From assembly GCA_027919835.1 (NCBI GenBank), contig JANVFP010000006.1:1302001-1366000 (forward strand): DNA of 64,000 bases, given 5' to 3'. The DNA comes from Lentinula raphanica. Taxonomy: Eukaryota; Basidiomycota; Agaricomycetes; Agaricales; Omphalotaceae. Made by a program: the position numbers and the translations under genes. Positions 49,058 to 61,400 of this stretch are shown here, in pieces (positions within the stretch are counted from its first letter, which is position 1; every line of letters starts with the position of its first letter). The notes under the pieces were generated by a model. It saw only the letters and a program-made list of their open reading frames with translations. It ran no database searches and had not been told where the DNA came from.

Positions 49058-50600
49058 TCAGAATGTGTCGTCGTCGTCGCCAAGTTTCGCATCACTGGAG
49101 AAGGCAATAGCTTGACTCGTCGTTATGTAGGCTTCCACAGGACGCTCGGGAAGGACATAGCCACCAAAGTGATAGCAGAAATGCAGAACGCGTATGCAGC
49201 AGCCCAGATGGGGAAGCCAGTTGGTAAGAGATGAACCGTGATGAAGGGGAGAATCCATGGAACTGACACCGAGAAGGTATGCTGGTATACCATAACCAGG
49301 GAACCTCCTTCAATAATATTGGAGCGGGAACGGCGCGAGTGATATCGCGATGGAACCATACTGAAAAGCATATGAGTGAAGGTGATATAGGAAATATTCA
49401 TTTGACTTACAGTACTAAAGCAGCCGAGAATGCCCCAAAGGAGCTGGCGTACGCCATACAAGGAGTTGCAGAGATCAACACCGGGGAGAAGGCGAGATAT
49501 TTCTCGTTATTGGACTGTCCGTTGGTAACGACTTGACTGTATTCCGTTAACGCATCGACCGTGATCTGCAACGACTTGTCGACGCGGATAGCGTCGATGT
49601 CCAATGCTTGGATGACCATACAACTGAACTTGGTGAGTTTGTCGATCATGCCCGGTTTCCATTCTCGTAACCGGTCTTGGACGCCGGCGAATTTGGAGAG
49701 CTGGCGTTGCCAGTCGGGAAAGACACAGTGACCGAAGGCTCCGATGGAGCGGTCTTGGTCGAAATCGGATTCTAGGCAGCCTGGGAGGGGAGCTTGAGAA
49801 GAGACATTGGCGAGGAGGGTGCCGTCGTTCCAGAATTGGGGAAGGACACAGGTAATGTTGCGTGTGTTGGAGATCTGGAGGTGACAGAAAGGATTGTCAG
49901 ATGGTTGTTGTGGTTTTGAACGAGAAAGGCACAAATGCGACATACCTCGAAGTCTCTGTAATCTGTAAAATTCCAAGGGATGCCATAACTTGGATTGAGG
50001 TACTCTGCCTCGTACTCTGCGAGCGTGAAAGGTGCAGTGGTATTGAGGAATCTAATTTAGGTGTGCAGTCAGTGTGGGTAGGGTGAGAAAAGAGAAGAAA
50101 ACACTTACCCTTTGAAACCAATCAGATCACTCATCGTGCCAACCGTGAAATCGGCCATGAAGTACATCCCTCTAGCGTGTATTTCATCAATAACCTCAAA
50201 TCAGTCGTCCCAAGTACCCCAGTGCGGATCTAGGATGGAGAAATCAAGAGGAGAGTATACTGGAAAAGAGACAGAATTTAGAAAGGATCAGTTGACAATC
50301 GAGACAAGGTGATGGATAATCGGTCAAGAGCCGGATAAGATAACCGTTCGAGATGTTGCAAACTACTCACCATCTGCTTCCCAAACTCGTTCAAAAATCC
50401 TGTTCCGGCGACATATATGACACCCATGCCCATCCCTTCTAGATAATCCATTCGGCTGGATAAGCGAACATGGGTGTGTCTTTGATACCTCTACGCCTAT
50501 CGAACAGAGGCTATGCGTCGACAATTGCGGAGGTTCGCCCATTGCGAGGAAGATAACCAAGGGACAGACTCGGTGTCATCGATGTTCAGGAAGCTAATCA
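49058..50600 (-). pseudogene. AGS1: Alpha-1,3-glucan synthase pseudogene, internally deleted
   Basis: Readable fragments: LEGMGMGVIYVAGTGFLNEF, YSPLDFSILDPHWGTWDD, HARGMYFMADFTVGTMSDLI, NITCVLPQFWNDGTLLA, SKFAGVQDRLREWKPGMIDK and DIDAIRVDKSLQITVDALTE. These belong to the N-terminal glucanase-like (GH13) part of Ags1/Mok1 cell-wall synthases. A nonsense TGA lies at 50201-50203 (after WDD) and a frameshift near 50385-50395. Just after the VDALTE fragment the sequence jumps to hydrophobic pieces near 49080-49460 (for example WILPFITVHLLPTGFP), so most of a normally over-2000-residue protein is missing. It is clearly non-functional. The parts beyond the GH13 fragments are less certain. Confidence 0.75.
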
Positions 50601-51220
50601 TAAAGTCAGCGTACGGAGAGACGTGATTTGCATCAGAACGTCAGAACGCACTATACGTCCCCAAGGAGTTATTTGGACGAATAGAGGGCGTCAGCCTTGT
50701 TGATTGATGCTTGTCCTGAGCGAAGAAAAATTCGGACAAAGGTAGAACGTATGAAAGATACTTATCCACCATCCAGTCCATCACCGCCCTGGTACTGAAG
50801 CGGGCTCTTCGATAGAAAACAGTAGGGCATGTTGTACCTTCGGACTCTTGTAACGCATCCAGTTACTGCCTTCATAATCAATAGATGCGGACGGTTGATG
50901 AGCAAAGAGATGATCACGATTACCTTAGGTTGAATGGGATCCGAAAACGTTTTGGGCTTTGGGTGATGCCCAAGCTACTTGAGAAAAGGTGATCCAACCT
51001 GCGATCCTGCGATCTAGATACCTAGAGACTTGTTTATGTGAACAGAGGGCACGACATTCTTACTGTAGTACTTAACTGAGAGCTCTATATAGATTGTGTG
51101 TGCGTTGTCTTATGCGCGAGCTTAGACTAAGAAATCAATACATGTTGGTACTATTAGACATCCCGCTAGAACTAATCAAGGTCAGCTGAAATGAATGAAA
51201 AACAAGACCAAAACCTTACC

Positions 51221-51721
51221 TCACTCCTTCGAAGCTATTACCAGCAGAGGATAGATGATATTGCTCCACACAAACGACCTTTTGGCGGAGAATGTGAAGA
51301 TCTCGACATGATTCTTGCGGCCTGAATAGAATGTTTGCGGGTTGAGCGATTCGAACAAGATGAACTTACATCGAGAACAGTAAGCGCGGGGTCGATCGGT
51401 GCACCAGAGTTCTAGTAAGAGATGAGCCAGAGATTCTGGAACAGATGGTCAATCAGTATATCGGGGACGAATCAACGTAAAGTTACCCGCTCTCCGTCTC
51501 CTCTTGACCCTAATCGGCGGCATCCATCTTCTACTAGAAGACGGACACTGCCTATCCCATTCCCGTTTCCGTCTAGCAAAATTATTAGACATCCCGATCT
51601 TCCAACTATGTCCTCGATCGACGAATGCGTATAAAAACCCGGATCCGTCTGCGAGAGTCGTCGAGCGCGACTGGTGAGAAACGTAGAGAGTGGATATTTG
51701 ACGATGAGATCGCCTCGCCAT
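51221..51721 (-). CDS. GIY-YIG nuclease-like (T5orf172 type) small protein
   Basis: Three exons (51721-51487, 51435-51370, 51321-51221) encode 133 residues. The centre carries GFLYAFVDRGHSWKIGMSNN, then FARRKREWDRQCPSSSRRW and MPPIRVKRRRRAESLAHLLL. The first block has the Tyr spacing and K-I-G-x-S/T-N core of T5orf172/GIY-YIG domains; the end has a CSRCRKNHVEIFTF Cys pair. Such short, often multi-copy genes are common in Agaricomycetes, with fission yeast Mug113 as a distant relative. No experimental role is known to me. Despite decayed surroundings the gene is free of stops, which suggests it is either young or maintained. Confidence 0.7.
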
Positions 51722-53702
51722 TGGTTAACACAAGAATCGAAGAAACTGAGAGGACTGGATGTTATAGAGAAGGGATGTAATGATGACTTGAAGTTGGTGG
51801 CTTCCTGGAAGGATGGATGGAAGAAAGAAGCGCTAGTTTGAGCTGTTGCTGTTGATTGAAACAGACGAAGTGATTATTTGTACTCGTTTATCCTGCTAGA
51901 CCCTCCAGCTTTCTTCCAGCGGCTTTCTACACAACTCCTCTTGCCTCTTTCTTGACACTTCTCTTTGAGACACCTATTAGGCCGTGAGGAACAGCGTTCC
52001 TCGTAGTATCAAAATGAGTTTGGACAATCGGTGGCGGCACGGTGAAAAACAAAAAACTGGATATGTAAGGTGGGTCAGACCGTCCTGCGAATGTGCTCTT
52101 GAGGCTAGAAGGTGCGAATGGAAGCCGACGTGCTAATCCGGTTCTAGTCTCTGCTATGTGATATTGGTGCGCGAGCGACACTCTTTCGCTTCCGGACGCG
52201 TCCAAAGAACTTGTTTTCCTCCATTGTCGCCCACACCGAAGATTGACTTCATCGAAGGACAAGATATTGAAACATCGCGGATGAATTCGGGGTCGTCAGG
52301 GTGAGGGAGAGACGGGGCCCATGAAAGGTGCCTGAACAATAGTCCGAAGGAATCGTTGTATTCTTCCTGCACGGCGGGGCCAGTCTTTCCTGCCGCACCC
52401 TATCCATGACTAGGTTTTGTTCCGCTCGACATTGGAAAGTTCACCTTCGACCCGCTGCTCTAGGTCGAACTTGTCAAGAAGCAGAGTCCTCTACGGTTCT
52501 CGAGGTAGAAGAGGGTGACTTTCGTCGGAAGAAGACTCCAGATTGATTTGGCTTGGGCTGCATATTTTAGAGTTTCGTAGGAAGGACTCGAAATGTTTCC
52601 TGAGTTCAGAGAGACTACGAGCAGCTCCTCATTCAAAACTCTTGATACCAGGCCCAGGCAGGGAACCGAACCTAAGGAGCATTTCTCAGGTCTGCCAAGC
52701 CCAACACAAAGATTATGGACTCACGCTTTTAACCCTCATCGTGTATTCAATATACCAAGGAATGACGGTTACATCTGAAGTGCGTAAAGACCAAGAAGAA
52801 GTCTGTAGAGTTCATAATCTAGTAGAGACTCCTATGTTAGTCCATAAACGGTGTATGAAGGGGAAAAAAATCCGAACCTTCTTGACGGTTATATTCTCAA
52901 TCCTTGGATCACTTTTGATGAGTGTACCCTTATTGTGGAGAATTAATCCAGGTACTACAGGAGCAACACAGACCATTCTACTGTTTGATCTTTGGGTTTA
53001 CCGGGACCGCCTGTTTTGGGTCGGGTAGAGTTGGAATTCAGTTATCGATGAAAACGTTCCAGTGATTGAAATTTGTGGTGAAGTACTCTACATCCGTTGT
53101 TACGATGATCTGGCAAATGGACATGATGAAGCTATGCTTCAGAATGAAAGCATGAGTTAATTGATGAAACTCGGTGGATAATTTATCGTACCTAGGAGCC
53201 ACGTATTCTGTGCAATGGGCATCCTCCTTGGCTACGGCTATGCTTGAAGCTAGAATCCGGACGATGCGGTCTGCCAAGAGATATGCGAGGAAGATAGTTG
53301 GTGGCATAGACGTTGATGGGAAGCACGAGAAAAGAACGGTTGCATAATTTGAGGTAATCTTTTCTTGTCTTTGAAGCATCAACGTTGCAACGGTCGAGTC
53401 GTTGACCCGGTCGGTAGTGCTGACTACATCTCTGGCCTCAGTGATGTGATAGTCCTGAAGACAAATGCGGGTCTCGAACCGGCATGATAGGCGCTTTGAA
53501 ATTCTCAGCGCTTACATAGACTAACTTGTGAGTTGTAAGTACCTAGACTGTACCTATCTCCTCACGTTCTGCTAAGTATGCGCTCTCGCCACCCTAAGTA
53601 TTCTCTGCTAAGAGCTGTACGCTTCAAAATTTTGTATAGAAAGAAATCAGGTAATACCTCTCTTGCTGTCTTTTAAAGCGCCTGCCAGTCGCACTCATCA
53701 TT
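51722..53702. other. Region without a supported gene
   Basis: Nearly 2 kb with scattered open frames on both strands. None has a recognisable motif or consistent splicing. A tRNA-like T-arm motif occurs near 53484-53500 but without a full cloverleaf. Decayed sequence is likely. Confidence 0.45.
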
Positions 53703-54428
53703 GTGGTAGTATCAACTCGAACTGAAGAAAAATATAGACTATTTCTTGAAAAGAGTTTCAAACGAATACCCGTGTATCTGCCCGGAGGTGATACAATGTT
53801 ATTGATTATCAATGAATTTGCCTCTCAACTGAGCCTTCAGATGAAGCACCCACAGCCCCTCCTAGTCCTCTTCCAGTTCATCGACAGGGAATACTTCGTC
53901 GACATGACACGCTATTCTATCAGCAGCAGCCAATGGAAAATGTTGCTACTAGCCATGAAGTTCTTAAGGGTATTCCAATGTCCTTGTTTTCGTTCGGGAC
54001 AAGGCCGCTCAATTACTATGTCTTCAGATCATGATGCACCCACAGCCCCTCCTAGTCCTCTTCCTGTGTATGGAAAGGCGATACTTCGTCGGCACGACAC
54101 GCTGTTCTTCCAGCTAGAGTTGAAGGAAAATGTTGTCATGATCCACGGACAAGGGCAGTATACTACAAGCTCCGAGGACTACATTGGCAGCAGCTTAGGG
54201 GGAACCCTCGAACAACATGAAGCAGGGACTGCCACTGAAAACGGTTTGCTGGAGGAGTTGGAATTTGACGACGACACGATTGTACTCGAAAACTTCAATA
54301 GTACAGGGAACATTCCAGAGGGCCTTTCTCAGGAACATGTTGCTGAACAACCAATGATTCTAAACTTAAAGGGAGTTCCTGAATTCTTGGCGGAAGCTTT
54401 CGGTGGTTCTACCAATGTCCTTTCTTGA
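53703..54428 (+). CDS. Unknown protein with a duplicated exon
   Basis: Low-confidence gene. Two adjacent homologous exons start after CTTCAG at 53841 and 54028. They read EAPTAPPSPLPVHRQGILRR and DHDAPTAPPSPLPVYGKAIL, both followed by RRHDTLF. A long acidic C-terminus follows (LLEELEFDDDTIVLENFN, PEFLAEAFGGSTNVLS) to TGA 54428. The 5' part (VSTRTEEKYRLFLEKSFKRI) may be an earlier exon, but its join is unclear. No known family was recognised. The start at 53703 is arbitrary. Confidence 0.3.
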   Translation: MVVSTRTEEKYRLFLEKSFKRIPVYLPGGDTMLLIINEFASQLSLQMKHPQPLLVLFQFIDREYFVDMTRYSISSSQWKMLLLAMKFLRVFQCPCFRSGQGRSITMSSDHDAPTAPPSPLPVYGKAILRRHDTLFFQLELKENVVMIHGQGQYTTSSEDYIGSSLGGTLEQHEAGTATENGLLEELEFDDDTIVLENFNSTGNIPEGLSQEHVAEQPMILNLKGVPEFLAEAFGGSTNVLS

Positions 54429-54688
54429 TTTTGCTCCTATGCCTTACTACGATTATCCTCTTTCAAGCCCTTTAACCTCGATTGCTCCCAACATTTTGAA
54501 ACTTGACCCTACTATCTAGTACCTTATCCCAGATTTCTTACGCCCAAAAGCTGTCCTTACGATTTGTTATATCTTCAAATCATATTTTCTACGCATCTGG
54601 CTCGTATCAATATATGCGTCTATTTGCAGCGCAAGCTATCGAGAGCTAGACTATTGATAATGCTATCTATACCGTCCTACGTTGAGAT

Positions 54689-57600
54689 TTACCTAACCCA
54701 TGGGTTGTTCACCCAACCATTTCCATCTCTTTGATACAATAGTCCGTTCTTGTCTGTGTGAACAACGATAGAGCAACGCTTCCCCTGATAGTGCGAGTTG
54801 AAGTGGATGTAATCTTGAGAACGAAAAGCAATGATGTCCCCATGCCTCGTTTCAACAGCCAATCTAGGTTGGTAGAGACACAGTTCTCCGCCCTTGAAAG
54901 AACCCAAGCTGATGACAAAACACCCTCCAGCATCTCCTCCGTCTCGGTGCGCCGAAGTAGAAACATTTACGTTGATGACCAGACCAGTGAAAGGTCGGAC
55001 GGGGGTAAAGTCTTGAAGGGGCATAACGTCTACCATAGCCTCTACGTCTCGTCCAAATATGTCTGGATCCCTAGCCAACCTCTACAGAAAACTTTTGAGT
55101 TGAGCGAGTCGGGAGAGCGAACTCTGGCAGTCTGACCTTTTCAACAATTTTCTGAAGGACGGAACCTATCGCTTCAGATAACGCTGCAAACTCCCTTCCG
55201 AACATCTGAAGATCTTTCGACGCCCTCACGAAGAACTGGGAGTGATTGACTTTGGAACCATCATTTCTCTGAACGTGCAGAGGGTGAAAATCTGGAGGTA
55301 TATCCCCTCCCTGATGCCTAAGATGAGACCAAGTTTCAAAGACTTCAGAAAAGGAGCTTACTGTTTGTCCGTATCTAGCGTAGTACGATAAGTGCCAGAC
55401 CTGAAATAACCTGTCAGCTGGGAGCTGGGAAGTGTTCAAATCCGAGATCTCTACGCCCGTTGCACGGCACAGGGCAGCGATCGCGTTTTCGAGACAGCTT
55501 CGATCAGCTTCAGGCAAAGTGGCATCCACAGTTACTAGGGCGTTATCTTCCACGTCTACCACCTTGACTTCCCTCCTATTAAAGTCATTTTATTTTTTGT
55601 TACCAAAACGATCAAAGTGCTAGATATCTCACCCTCCTATAGCTTCCTGAGTAAGAACCAGCCACTTCCGTTTTGCCTTGATGGAGCCAGAGGCAGAATC
55701 AAAGCGTTCCTGAATCTAAAAGGAACTGATGACAAGGGAAGGCAAGGAAAAAGAGTGAACTAACTTTTTCTGTGAATTTCTCGAGAGTTCTGGGACGTTC
55801 GGCCTTATCAACTAATTTACGCTGTTCTTCTGTCCACGAATTCCTGTTCTCGGTAGTGTAAGGAAGACCATTTTCTGCGAGAGCCTTTCTGCTGCTGAAC
55901 CAAGATTTGATGACATGTAGGGTTCCCCAACGTGGAGATTCTATCTTGAGAATATCCCCAAAGAAGGCTATGATTTTGGGAGGAGGCAGCAGATCTGACA
56001 AGTTTTGGGAGGCTGAAGCTCCTTCCTCTTCTTCTTCAGAAAGAGGGCCTTCATCGTCCCAAGCTGCTACTGTTGGTTTCCCGGCTCCGCTCGAACTGTT
56101 CAGGTGACGTTGGTTGAAGGAATAGAAGGTCGTAACATTTCCTTCCGACGGTTTGAATTCTATGACGTCCTTCCAGAGCAGCCGATTGCGCGGTGCATTA
56201 ACAACCATCCTGAGAGAATGAACGTTGAGACCGAGCGGATAAAGGGGAAAAGTAAGGAACCTTTGGTAGAACAGATCAAAGAACCAATCCGTGGCTTCCA
56301 CTTCAGCAATATTCAAGTTAGAAGGTAATCGATAAATGTTCTGGAGTTGAGCAGAGAATAATACAGGGATAGTGAAGGAGAAAGACTTTTTCAGCTTGAG
56401 AATGGAAGGTATTATCCCGTCGCGAACCAATGCCAAGTTTTCTGGTGGCCTTGATAAGTAAGAGTGAGTTAAAGAGTTAAACGCGGTACTCACCAGGGGA
56501 AGGAGCTCTTATTTGATGGCAAACCTCAGCGAGAACAGTACAAGAGGTTTCAGAACCAACGCGATACGTCAGACGCTTCGAGGCTATTACAATCAAGATG
56601 TAGACTGAGGCTAAGGATCACGGTGTAAGTGGACGGTTAGTCGTTGAACAGGAGGTTTAAAAATACCAGCGCTTGCAAGGCGAGCCCAACGAGATCCGGA
56701 GCTCAACCAGATTCCCAGATCTCTTTCTCTGAAGCCTTCATGTTTCAGATTCCTCAGAATACCTTCCAGGCTAGGCATTTTAGAAGGCTGAGCTAATTTC
56801 TGGGCGTGAAAAATGCTGAAAATCGGTTCAGAAAGAGTTGCAAGACCCCTACATACTGGGAATTCTCACCTATTAACCTTAGCCGTAAACATGAGCTCGT
56901 TCAACATTCTACAAAACGTTCCCAGCAAACTCATACTCTTGGAACGGGAGCAGCGAAGAGCAAGATTTTCGAGGGATTCCGTGGCTAAAGCATCCTCTTG
57001 TGCCCAGGATTCTCCTTCCAGAGCGCGAGTGAACTCCGGAACCCAATCTAGACTCTCAGGAGTTGAATAGAGACTGAGAAGCAGAAGAAAGCTCTCTTCC
57101 TGAACATCCTTGGAGGCTGGAGCTCGCGTAGGAGAGTAGATGAAGGAACGATCCGATGGACCGTCGCTGCTCCCTCCGGAACCTTCGCCCAAACCTGACC
57201 CTTCACCGCGACCATTATCTAAGCCTTCGTCTGACCCTACACTTGCTGCTAATTGCGCCCTAGTCCTCCTTCGAATACTGGCTCCATTTCTGGGGCAGCC
57301 TGAGCTGCGTCCACCTCCGCCGCCGCCACCACCACCCCTTCTACCTCCAGCTCCCTTATTCTCGACGCTACTCTTATAGCCCTGACTCTTACTTTTCCCG
57401 GTCTTGCTCTTACCGCCTCGGTTGTTTTTGCTGCCTCTACCTTCTTCCCTTTCCTGTTCCGTCTCGGTGCCGTTCGTCCATTTCCTCTTGATCTGAGGAA
57501 GGTTCGCTTCGTTTCTATAAAGCAGAGCAAGAAGATAGGACTTACGTTGGTGCTGCGACCCGCTTGCGATAATTCACCTAGTTCTGGATCCCCTCCTGAA

Positions 57601-58214
57601 TGTACTGTATTGCCAAGCGGTCCTGCTGTGCCTGGGCCGACTGGATCGTTAGAGAGCACGACATCATTACATTGTCCTTCGTCTTTGGTATGTGCCGGCT
57701 TTCTGGATTGTATTTCAACGTTGGAGGGTACCGGTAAAGCCTTGACTAAGTCGCCAGAGTATACGGATGGTGCCTGGACACTGTGTAGTTGTGCATCTCC
57801 CTGCTGTACCCCATCGATCGTATGCATTGAAGGAGCAGAAGCAGCGGGAAAAAGAGGGTGAGGAGGCGAGTGAGAATCTCCTATCTCCATAAAAGGCCGT
57901 GGCTATAGAGTAGGTGAGTTTCGGTGAGGGAAAGTAAGGGAGTCTCTCACTCCAAAAGTCCTTGGGGGTGAAGGAGACGGGGTAGGTAAAGAATGGATAT
58001 GCTCCTGAAATAAATGGAGAGTTTGAGGCGAATGGGTCGTCTGAGTCTGTCGAAGAAGCGAAGTTTGAGTTGAATCTTCCGCCGCGATAATTTGAGTTTG
58101 AAGGGTCTGGTAGAATTGATATACAGAGGACGGAAGAGATATAGAATTGGCTGCGAAGTAGTCTAGAGCAGCTTCAATTTCCTCTCTTGAGCACGAAAAG
58201 TTGAAAAACGACAT
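54689..58214 (-). CDS. Large Tet/JBP-like 2OG-Fe(II) dioxygenase
   Basis: The whole gene can be read in one frame over roughly 11 exons from MSFFNFSCSREEIEAALD at 58214 to TAA at 54689. The N-terminal third is Pro/Ser/Gly-rich with a basic KRKWTNGT patch and a poly-Gly run. The centre is a globular part of unknown type (LYPLGLNVHSLRMVVNAPRN, AFFGDILKIESPRWGTLHVI). The C-terminal domain has FTGLVINVNVSTSAHRDGGD (HxD), CFVISLGSFKGGELCLYQP, RHGDIIAFRSQDYIHFNSHY (distal His) and GKRCSIVVHTDK (2OG Arg). This is the same catalytic layout as the 45462 gene but a different subfamily. An apparent stop before MEIGDSHS is removed by an intron with good GT-AG sites. Probable role: DNA base oxidation in the nucleus, inferred from the family. 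Confidence 0.65.
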
Positions 58215-58439
58215 GGTGGAACGGATAAGAAAATCGATCCAAAAAGGAAGGTGATCTTGGGCGCCTCAATTGGATGCCTCATTCAATTTCAAAAACAGGT
58301 ACGAGCGTCTATAGGTTTTTGAGGATCAACGCACTCCAAAAATCATCTGAAATCAGTACAATCTCAACGGAGTCTTCGATGCTATTTCTCTGCGCGAAGC
58401 CAGGCATGAAACGCTTTTCTCGCTGTAGAATGAGCAAAT

Positions 58440-61400
58440 TTTCCGTGCCAAGCATCAAAGATTCCTCCGACCCAGCTACCATCAAAGTCGGTTTGGCTAA
58501 ACGGCCCACCTCAAAGTGCTTCGCCGCGCTCCCAATCTCCTGCACCGTCAAATTCAGCTCCAGCTCACCCTACACACTCAAGGCGTCCCAGCACTCTTGG
58601 TCCAGGCGTTCCCATAAAATATGGCCTCAGTATACCTCACAACGTAGGTGCAACAAAAACAGGTGGTACGCGTGTCTGTTTAGCTGTTACCTCCTGGCAA
58701 AGATTTATCGGAAATAGGCTTCGTGGTTTCTTTTGGATTCATAGACGATGCATCGGCACCAATATCCTCCTCTCCAACAGCCACACTCGTTGTCAAATAT
58801 TCGGCTGAAAGTGTGAAACCTTTTGGCTCTGTTCCAGCAGCTGCGAATCAGCTTAATGGAAAATCTTCTGTCTTCTCTACGACAAAACCTCCGCAGAGCC
58901 ATACATCATCAGTTCAGCATCCATTGCTGCGTGTCGACGTCATCATCATCATCATCTTCACCTTCTTCTGCACCCTCTAAACCCAAGATGGACGTCGAGA
59001 GATTTTTCATGGCCACATCGTCTACCCCGCAGACATCCTCCGACACATCCTCTCCTTCTATACGACCATCACATCAAATCTCCCTCATCAATCACATCCG
59101 CCTTCGACATCTGGTAACCTCAACGGTATGCCTTCTTAAGCTCCATAAGTTCCTGTCGCCAAGCGTCCACCACCAAATTCTGCTGGTGGTGGCGGTCCTA
59201 GAACACGGAACTATCCCAGGCAATAAATAGCAAAAGGGAATACGTCTCGCCCCCCACCCAGCCAATGGCGCTAATGCTCCTCCCGGACCTCCTATACAAC
59301 CACCCATGGGAACTCCTCGGCTTGGTTCTCATTCACACCCAGTACAGCAGGCTGATGTTCAGTCTCCTGCAACACGACAAACCACAAATTGACGACAAAG
59401 CTGCTGAGTCCAAGACTGAAGACCAGAGGCCTCTTCGAATTGACACCGCAGCGCCTCCAGAACCTCTGCTGAAGCGCCGACCAGGTCGCCTGACCTCTCC
59501 ACTGTCGCTAACAGACCTAATATCCCCGCTCCTCTTCCATCCGCCCTTGCCACTGCTCGTGTCATTGATGACATTGGCCGCGTACCTTATCCCGTAGGCG
59601 TTCAAAGTCCTAAAGTTGAGCTCAATGCGAATGCGAAGGACAGCAAGTTCAGGCAAGTTTTCTTCATGATATTATGGATATGATCACTAACTATGATGTC
59701 CAGATATGACAGAGAGTTCCTGCTACAGTTCATGAATATATGCAAAGAAAACCCCGACAATCTCCCTGCGCTTGACGCTATTGGTCTTGAACCGCCTTCA
59801 CAAACCCCCTTCCTGTTGACTCGTACTCAGTCTGGACGGGGTGCCCGACAAGGGAATATCATGCGTTCATCTTCTGTTGGAATAGGATCTGGATTCAAAG
59901 GTGCACCTCCTTTCGGTGGAATGGGCAACTTTGGAACAGCTGGAAACGCTAGTAAGCTCTTTCAGTGAAGAGAGATTTGCCTATCCCAATTCCGCCCGCA
60001 CTGTGTCCATGAGTGGTGCGACCTTCGATCCTCAGGGCTTAACACGAACTGCTAGCTCTGGTGGACCCGGCTCTCAGTTACATACTGGCCGTACTAGGAG
60101 CCAACGCGGGGACAAATGTACCGATGCTAACAAGGCTCCTTCCGGCGCACATCATCAACAGTTTGGCCACGCTGGCGCTGCCTTCGGACACGGTCGAGTT
60201 CCTCCAGAGCCTGTTGCACCGTTACAAATGGCTGAGAACAGATGGGACAGGAAAACCATTGCTAATGTTAACCAAGTCTCTCCTGAGCTCGTCGATCGCA
60301 AGGTGAAATTTTTGCTCAACAAACTTACTATGGAGAGGTTCGACTCAATATCCGACCAAATCATTGCGCGGGCTAACAAATTCGAGAAAGAAACGGACGG
60401 ACGAACGCTCATCCAAGTAATTCGTCTCGGTTTCGAGAAAGCTACCGACGAGGCTACCTGGTCGGAGACGTACGCTCGTTTATGTCGCAAGATGATGGAA
60501 CAGATCAGTCCTAGGGTCCAGGATGATGGTATCAGGAACTCGGAAGGGAAGCCCATCGCCAGTGATCAACTTTTCCGTGAATACCTCCTAAACAGGTGCC
60601 AGGGAGATTTTGAACGTGGCTGGGTCACCGAAGAGGCCACTGCTGCTGCTCCTGCCGCTACCAAAGCGATAGAGAACCAGGCTGTGAAGGCCACCACATC
60701 GAAAGAAGATGAAGTAAGTCGCTCTTTCCTCTGATGAATATTACGCCGCTCAGAAGGCAAAACGTCAGGGTCTCGGTCTCATCAAGTTCATTGGTGAACT
60801 ATTCAAGCTACAGATGCTAACGTAGCGCATCATGCACGAATGTGTGAAGAAACTCATCGGCAATGTAGAAAATCCTGAGGAGGAAATCGAGTCGTTGTGC
60901 AAACTTCTTACTACCGTTGGCCAGATGCTCGACACAGATGAACATCTACTTCGACCGCATGAAGGAGTTGACTGTACGGTGTATTTTCATCTTGTCAGTG
61001 TTTATGCCTTGAATGAACATGTGTCTACTAGGATGTCATCGAACTTCGTGGGCGGAAATGGCAGAAGAGAAACGCAGTTGTCGCACCTACCACCATCGCA
61101 AAGGTCCACGAAGCGGTTAGTATGTTTCTTTCGACCTGTTTTCACTTCCACTCAATGATCAAACAGGCTGCCAAGGAAAAGGCCGCGGCGGACAAGGAGG
61201 CTTATACACACAAGATCAGTATGTCTCGTGGTGGTTCTCGCCGTGGCAGTGACAAAAGTGAGCACCAGCCTTCTGCGGATGGCTGGACACTCACCGGTAA
61301 CCCTCGTCCCCCTGCGAAAGTCGGCGATCTGTCCAAGTTTGGCCAGATTAGCAAGGAGCGCCGATGACGTTTGGGCCCAGCAGCGTGTTCGCGGGCAAGA

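Noticed and set aside
53484..53520. Possible minus-strand tRNA
   Set aside because: A TTCGAGA-type T-arm is visible on the minus strand, but the stem has a mismatch, the acceptor ends do not pair and no D-arm or anticodon arm can be built.
57891..57960. Stop between two halves of the large Tet/JBP-like gene, suggesting two genes
   Set aside because: A GT-AG intron (GGA|GTGAGAG ... CTATAG|CCACGG) removes the stop and keeps frame.
58823..59597. Separate small genes upstream of the MIF4G region
   Set aside because: These frames are shifted pieces of the decayed eIF4G N-terminal part.
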